Positions 6,363 to 9,025 of a DNA stretch of 9,025 bases are shown here, piece after piece. The position numbers and the translations under genes are program-made. Under the pieces are notes generated by a model. It saw only the letters and a program-made list of their open reading frames with translations, did no database searches and was not told where the DNA came from. How positions within the stretch are numbered: position 1 is the stretch's first letter; every line of letters begins with the position of its first letter. The DNA lies in contig CAYVJW010000068.1 in NCBI GenBank assembly GCA_964451885.1, forward strand, positions 1 to 9,025, read 5' to 3'. Source of the DNA: CAYVJW01 sp964451885 (lineage in GTDB: Bacteria > Patescibacteriota > Gracilibacteria > UBA4473).

Positions 6363-6409
6363 AAATCATTTACACATAAGCACAACTTTTCAAAAAAGTC
6401 AAATCATTT
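6363..6409. repeat. pair of AAATCATTT direct repeats between divergent genes
   Basis: AAATCATTT occurs at 6363-6371 and 6401-6409, 38 bp apart. One copy covers the predicted transcription start of the kinase gene and the other overlaps its candidate -35 box. This could be a pair of regulator sites, but in AT-rich sequence two 9-mers can match by chance. Confidence 0.3.
6373..6402 (-). promoter_or_regulatory. weak promoter candidate for the kinase gene
   Basis: Read on the minus strand: TTGACT (6402-6397), an 18-bp spacer and TATGTG (6378-6373). The -35 box is good and the -10 box poor (three of six). Transcription would begin near 6366, about 30 nt before the ATG at 6335. AT-rich sequence nearer the gene offers other -10 boxes without a -35 partner. 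Confidence 0.25.
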
Positions 6410-6468
6410 CATTGCAATATCTTACTTGCCACTTGATCTTTGGGCTTGCTCCTTGTATTAGCACTCCA

Positions 6469-6496
6469 TTGACATAACTGCTAAAATTCATAAAAT
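6469..6496 (+). promoter_or_regulatory. strong sigma70-like promoter for dnaJ
   Basis: A perfect TTGACA (6469-6474), a 16-bp spacer and TAAAAT (6491-6496, five of six). This is the best promoter match in the window. Transcription should start near 6503, only about two bases before the ATG at 6505, so the mRNA would be almost leaderless. I see no CIRCE-type inverted repeat, the HrcA heat-shock site often found at dnaJ operons. Confidence 0.6.
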
Positions 6497-6504
6497 TTCA
6501 CTCA

Positions 6505-7551
6505 ATGAACGAAAACCCATACGAAGTACTCGGCGTATCAAAAAACGCATCAAAAGCAGATATAAAAAAAGCGTTTCGTCAGAAAAGTAAAGAACACCAT
6601 CCTGACAAAGGAGGAGACGAAACTACGTTCAAAAAAATCAGCTCTGCCTATGATATACTCTCCGACGATCAAAAAAGAGCTCAATATGATCAGTTCGGAG
6701 CTGCTGGGTCGGGCATGGGAGGAGGGCAGGGAGGATTTAGCGGCGGCTTTTCGACCGGGGGTTTTGGGGATTTTGAAGATGTTTTTTCAAGTTTTTTTGG
6801 AGGAGGAAGATCATCTCAAGGGGCTCGTTCTCATACTTCTCACGGAGCGGACTTGGAGGTAGTAGTAAAACTGAGTTTTGAAGAAGCCATGAAAGGCGTA
6901 AAAAAGTCCTTTACCTCCAAAAATCTGGAAACATGTACAAAATGTAGTGGCGATGGAGGCTTTGATAAAAAAAGTTGTTCAAAGTGTCAGGGAAACGGCT
7001 TCATATCACAGAAATTTCAAACACCGTTTGGTTCAGTCGCGCAACAAACCACCTGTCCTGAATGCCGGGGACAGGGGACGTCTTTTTCCAGAACCTGTTC
7101 GGATTGCCAGGGAGAAGGAAGGATTCGCCAAAAAAAAGAAATAGAAGTAAATATTCCTACCGGAGTGGAAGACGGGGAGACACTCCGCCTTATCGGAAAA
7201 GGAGAAGCGGGAGTGAGGGGAGGCGCCCATGGAAATCTATATGTCCATCTCCGTGTTGACCCATCAAAAAAATTCCAACGCCATGGTCTGGATTTAATTT
7301 CCGTATTAGAAATCTCCGTTTTTGATGCCATTTTGGGAGGAAAATTTGAAATAGAAACTTTTTGGGGCATGGTTGAACTTGATGTTCCAGAAAACACAAA
7401 AGACGGCCAGATGTTAAGAATTCGAGGAAAAGGGGTGGAGAAAGGCGGGCAAAAAGGGGATCATATAGTCAAGATTGAATACGAAATGCCGAGGAAAGTG
7501 TCGGGGAAGTTGAGGGAGGTTTTGGAGGAAGCGAAGGAAAGAAGTAAGTGA
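6505..7551 (+). CDS. dnaJ: DnaJ (Hsp40) co-chaperone
   Basis: DnaJ delivers unfolded proteins to DnaK (Hsp70) and stimulates its ATPase. The 348-residue protein has all parts in the usual order. The J domain (about 4-65) carries HPD at 32-34. A Gly/Phe-rich linker spans about 66-105. The zinc domain has four CxxCxGxG repeats starting at Cys144, Cys158, Cys184 and Cys198. The C-terminal substrate-binding domains contain the HGLDL, LGGKFEI and GQMLRIRGKGV motifs. It is about 30 residues shorter than E. coli DnaJ (376), as is common in compact bacteria. The ATG has no Shine-Dalgarno sequence, and the promoter predicts a near-leaderless mRNA. Neither dnaK nor grpE is adjacent. The frame stays open for 59 codons beyond its TGA stop (see findings). 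Identity is secure; CbpA-type proteins lack the zinc repeats. Confidence 0.97.
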   Translation: MNENPYEVLGVSKNASKADIKKAFRQKSKEHHPDKGGDETTFKKISSAYDILSDDQKRAQYDQFGAAGSGMGGGQGGFSGGFSTGGFGDFEDVFSSFFGGGRSSQGARSHTSHGADLEVVVKLSFEEAMKGVKKSFTSKNLETCTKCSGDGGFDKKSCSKCQGNGFISQKFQTPFGSVAQQTTCPECRGQGTSFSRTCSDCQGEGRIRQKKEIEVNIPTGVEDGETLRLIGKGEAGVRGGAHGNLYVHLRVDPSKKFQRHGLDLISVLEISVFDAILGGKFEIETFWGMVELDVPENTKDGQMLRIRGKGVEKGGQKGDHIVKIEYEMPRKVSGKLREVLEEAKERSK

Positions 7552-7603
7552 CAAGGGACAAGTCGCAAGTATTTACCTTCGAGTCCGGTCTTTAATTTTT
7601 TTG

Positions 7604-7662
7604 GACTTGGCCGTGTACAAACGCCGATTGTTATGTTGGATTTCGCACAAAAAAGCCAAGTC
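7604..7662. repeat. 8-bp perfect inverted repeat between dnaJ and the wall-protein gene
   Basis: GACTTGGC (7604-7611) and GCCAAGTC (7655-7662) are perfect complements with 43 nt between them. Each arm also takes part in a shorter alternative stem: GGACTT with GAGTCC at 7581, and AAGCCA with TGGCTT at 7672. Folding in this convergent gap is therefore ambiguous. It may help both transcripts to end. Confidence 0.4.
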
Positions 7663-7731
7663 AAAAAGAAATGGCTTATCGTAGCCTGCGTCTTTTTTTT
7701 AGGCTTGTCCGCTTGCTACTTCCTCGCATAA
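7633..7731 (+). CDS. possible 32-residue lipoprotein-signal-like peptide
   Basis: ATG 7633 to TAA 7729 encodes 32 residues: a Lys-rich start (VKKK at 10-13), a hydrophobic stretch WLIVACVFFLGL, and a good lipobox LSAC (25-28) followed by only YFLA. If expressed it would be processed as a lipoprotein leaving a five-residue lipidated peptide, or it would simply sit in the membrane. It overlaps the 3' end of the wall-protein gene by 16 nt on the opposite strand and covers that gene's probable terminator. There is no Shine-Dalgarno sequence or clear promoter. It lies in the dnaJ frame. It may be chance. Confidence 0.25.
   Translation: MLDFAQKSQVKKKWLIVACVFFLGLSACYFLA
7649..7677 (-). terminator. 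intrinsic terminator for the 3D-domain gene
   Basis: On the minus strand AAGCCA (7677-7672) pairs with TGGCTT (7658-7653) around a 13-nt loop, and the right arm runs on into T's (six T's in a row, 7654-7649). It lies about 40 nt after the stop at 7716. On the plus strand no T run follows, so it should act on the minus-strand transcript only. Confidence 0.5.
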
Positions 7732-8879
7732 GCATCCACCTTCTCCTTAAACTTCCCCGCAAAATACCTCAGCCGAGCTCGCGACTTCTGATACGCCAAA
7801 ATTGCTTTCTTTTCCTTGGTTATTGCTTCTTTCTTTTTAGCAAGAATTGCATTTAATTTTTCTAAAGTTTTTTCTCCCGCTATCCCCGCTCCAAGATCAT
7901 TTTCGCTATTAATGATTTCGTGCGCTTTTTGGAACTCAACCAGAGCGGCTTTAGTTTTTTCCCCGAAATAACCGGTCGGTGTATGGTCCATTAATTCTCC
8001 CTGTACTAGAATTTCCTGGAGTTTAAAAGCCGCCTTACTTCGAGACCCGAAAGCGATTTTTTCTTCAAAATGAAACTTTTCCCACGTGTTTCGGATTTTT
8101 TTCTGAATCTCAAAGTGATGCAGTACTTCACTGAGTTTATTTCTGGTTTTCGGACCAAAAACGCCCACACCTCGATCACTTTTTTTGTTCACAATAAAGT
8201 ATTTTTTCTGAAAGGCGAAAACGATATCTCTCAGGCCATCATCAAAAACACCGTCTATCAGCCCTCCATAAAGCCCGATTTTATTAAGCGCCCTTTGGAG
8301 TTTTTCCACTTCTATCCCTTTGTCTCCTCGGCTTAGATTTTTTGAAAAATCTGGCATTGCTGGAATATCAATGATTCGATTTAATGGCATCGGTACCTCA
8401 AAGTTCACAGAATCCTCTACGGTAGAACCGGCCGGAAACATTTCACAATCCAAATCAGGCACTCCCCAGGCCAACGCTCGAAGAAGCCCCTGCTCGCCAT
8501 ATCCCATCCATAAATCCAAACGGTCATGCCTTGCCAGCTCCCTTTCTCCTTTATTAACGATAGCCCCTCCACGGTCATGCACCGTCCCGCATCCGAAATT
8601 TGGAATACAAATCTTCGTCCCGAAAGGATATGAACGCGGAGCCGCAATCATCCCCGGATAAACAGGAGTCCCGTCTGCTCCCCTGATCCCGCGTCCGTTC
8701 AGCCGGATTTCACTTTCATAACTCCCGGTGATATAAAAGTTCTGATCCGGAAGAGGGGAGTAGTATCCGGTAATGGTAAAAGTATGTTTTTCACCGCTCT
8801 GGTCGCTTTCCGCGTGAGTTAAGATAACATTTACACTGGACAATAAGACAAGAACGGATGTGAAGAATATTTTTTTCAT
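7716..8879 (-). CDS. secreted 3D-domain wall protein with two peptidoglycan-binding repeats
   Basis: This 387-residue protein probably acts on cell-wall peptidoglycan outside the membrane. A signal peptide covers residues 1-23 (KK, hydrophobic FFTSVLVLL, cleavage after THA). A 3D domain of the Sps/YuiC/MltA-like fold spans about 32-140, with IAAPRSYPFGT (78-88), HDRGGAI (101-107, Asp102) and DRLDLWMG (119-126, Asp122). Such domains are linked to lytic transglycosylase activity. The first of the three Asp that name the domain, expected near residue 80 (xxDP), is Ala here. Two peptidoglycan-binding_1 repeats follow, about 184-253 (RGDKG, LQRAL, DGVF, FQKKY, FGPKT) and 275-346 (GYFGEKT, FQKAH). 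A basic helical tail (347-387) ends the protein. It converges with dnaJ and has its own terminator. Confidence 0.9.
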   Translation of the reverse strand: MKKIFFTSVLVLLSSVNVILTHAESDQSGEKHTFTITGYYSPLPDQNFYITGSYESEIRLNGRGIRGADGTPVYPGMIAAPRSYPFGTKICIPNFGCGTVHDRGGAIVNKGERELARHDRLDLWMGYGEQGLLRALAWGVPDLDCEMFPAGSTVEDSVNFEVPMPLNRIIDIPAMPDFSKNLSRGDKGIEVEKLQRALNKIGLYGGLIDGVFDDGLRDIVFAFQKKYFIVNKKSDRGVGVFGPKTRNKLSEVLHHFEIQKKIRNTWEKFHFEEKIAFGSRSKAAFKLQEILVQGELMDHTPTGYFGEKTKAALVEFQKAHEIINSENDLGAGIAGEKTLEKLNAILAKKKEAITKEKKAILAYQKSRARLRYFAGKFKEKVDAYARK

Positions 8880-8906
8880 AATTTACTTGAAAAATCCGCG
8901 TACTCT

Positions 8907-8912
8907 AGCATA
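8907..8912 (-). promoter_or_regulatory. -10 box candidate for the 3D-domain gene
   Basis: Minus-strand TATGCT followed by AGAGT gives a predicted start near 8900 and a leader of about 20 nt before the ATG at 8879. No convincing -35 box lies at the right distance; the upstream bases are long T and A runs. Confidence 0.3.
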
Positions 8913-9010
8913 AAAAAAAGGGAAAAACAATCTTTTTGTGTTGCAAAAAAACAAAATTATTGAAAAAAATAGTGGGTAATTCCTTTTTTACAGCGCTAGA
9001 GAATTTCAGA

Positions 9011-9016
9011 TTGACA
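9011..9016 (+). promoter_or_regulatory. -35 box candidate of a promoter leading out of the window
   Basis: A perfect TTGACA lies 9 nt before the right edge in otherwise non-coding sequence. With the 16-bp spacing used elsewhere here, its -10 box would fall just outside. It may serve a plus-strand gene beyond the edge, divergent from the wall-protein gene. The rest of 8913-9010 shows only A/T runs. Confidence 0.3.
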
Positions 9017-9025
9017 TAAAACTTA

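Noticed and set aside
7017..7397. 126-codon minus-strand frame
   Set aside because: It is antisense to the dnaJ zinc and C-terminal domains, which are certain.
647..7551. Use of UGA as glycine (genetic code 25), raised by the open frame after the dnaJ stop
   Set aside because: Three genes end sensibly at TGA (1453, 4861, 7551). After the other two TGA stops the frames end again within 10 codons, and no gene needs an internal UGA.
8320..8661. 113-codon plus-strand frame
   Set aside because: It is antisense to the 3D domain, whose motifs are unmistakable on the minus strand.
1..9025. Defence system, toxin-antitoxin pair, CRISPR array or prophage
   Set aside because: No nuclease, methylase, antitoxin-like pair, integrase or regular repeat array is visible; all large frames have other explanations.

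Overview
The window is AT-rich (roughly 35-40% GC by eye) and carries six confident protein genes, tightly packed, with no rRNA, tRNA, CRISPR array or complete mobile element. Most starts lack a Shine-Dalgarno sequence. One start is TTG and one is probably near-leaderless. UGA works as a normal stop in three genes, so the standard bacterial code applies rather than the UGA=Gly code of Gracilibacteria. The wall protein at the right end has a 3D domain (IAAP..YPFGT...HDRGGAI) plus two peptidoglycan-binding repeats. With the small, weakly contextualised genes, this suggests an uncultivated bacterium of the Patescibacteria (CPR) type. That is an inference from style, not proof.

Layout. (1) 1-170: possible tail of an interrupted gene, then an AT-rich promoter region. 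(2) 171-2617, plus strand: a small lysine/glutamate-rich helical protein of unknown function, a TTG-started alpha/beta hydrolase, and after a 228-nt spacer a second, clearly paralogous alpha/beta hydrolase. (3) 2720-4861, plus strand: a 713-residue biotin-carboxylase-like ATP-grasp protein with extra N- and C-terminal segments, no biotin-carrier domain and no carboxyltransferase nearby. (4) 4911-6335, minus strand: a soluble protein with a histidine-kinase ATPase domain and no adjacent response regulator. (5) 6505-7551, plus strand: a DnaJ-type co-chaperone with all four zinc-binding CxxCxGxG repeats and no dnaK or grpE beside it. (6) 7716-8879, minus strand: a secreted 3D-domain wall protein.

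Regulatory layer. Four plus-strand genes or gene groups have a candidate promoter of TTGAAA/TTGACT/TTGACA, a 16-bp spacer and an A/T-rich -10 box: before 171, 1682, 2720 and 6505. The 2720 promoter has an inverted repeat lying across its -35 box. The 1682 gene has a hairpin near the predicted 5' end of its mRNA. The dnaJ promoter predicts an mRNA beginning about two bases before the ATG.

The genes do not form one recognisable pathway. The first three may act together, since gene one and the first hydrolase look co-transcribed and the second hydrolase is a paralogue. The carboxylase-like protein, kinase, DnaJ and wall protein look like independent units. The most unusual items are the orphan, domain-extended biotin-carboxylase-like protein and the paralogous hydrolase pair. 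I do not see a convincing new defence or mobile system.
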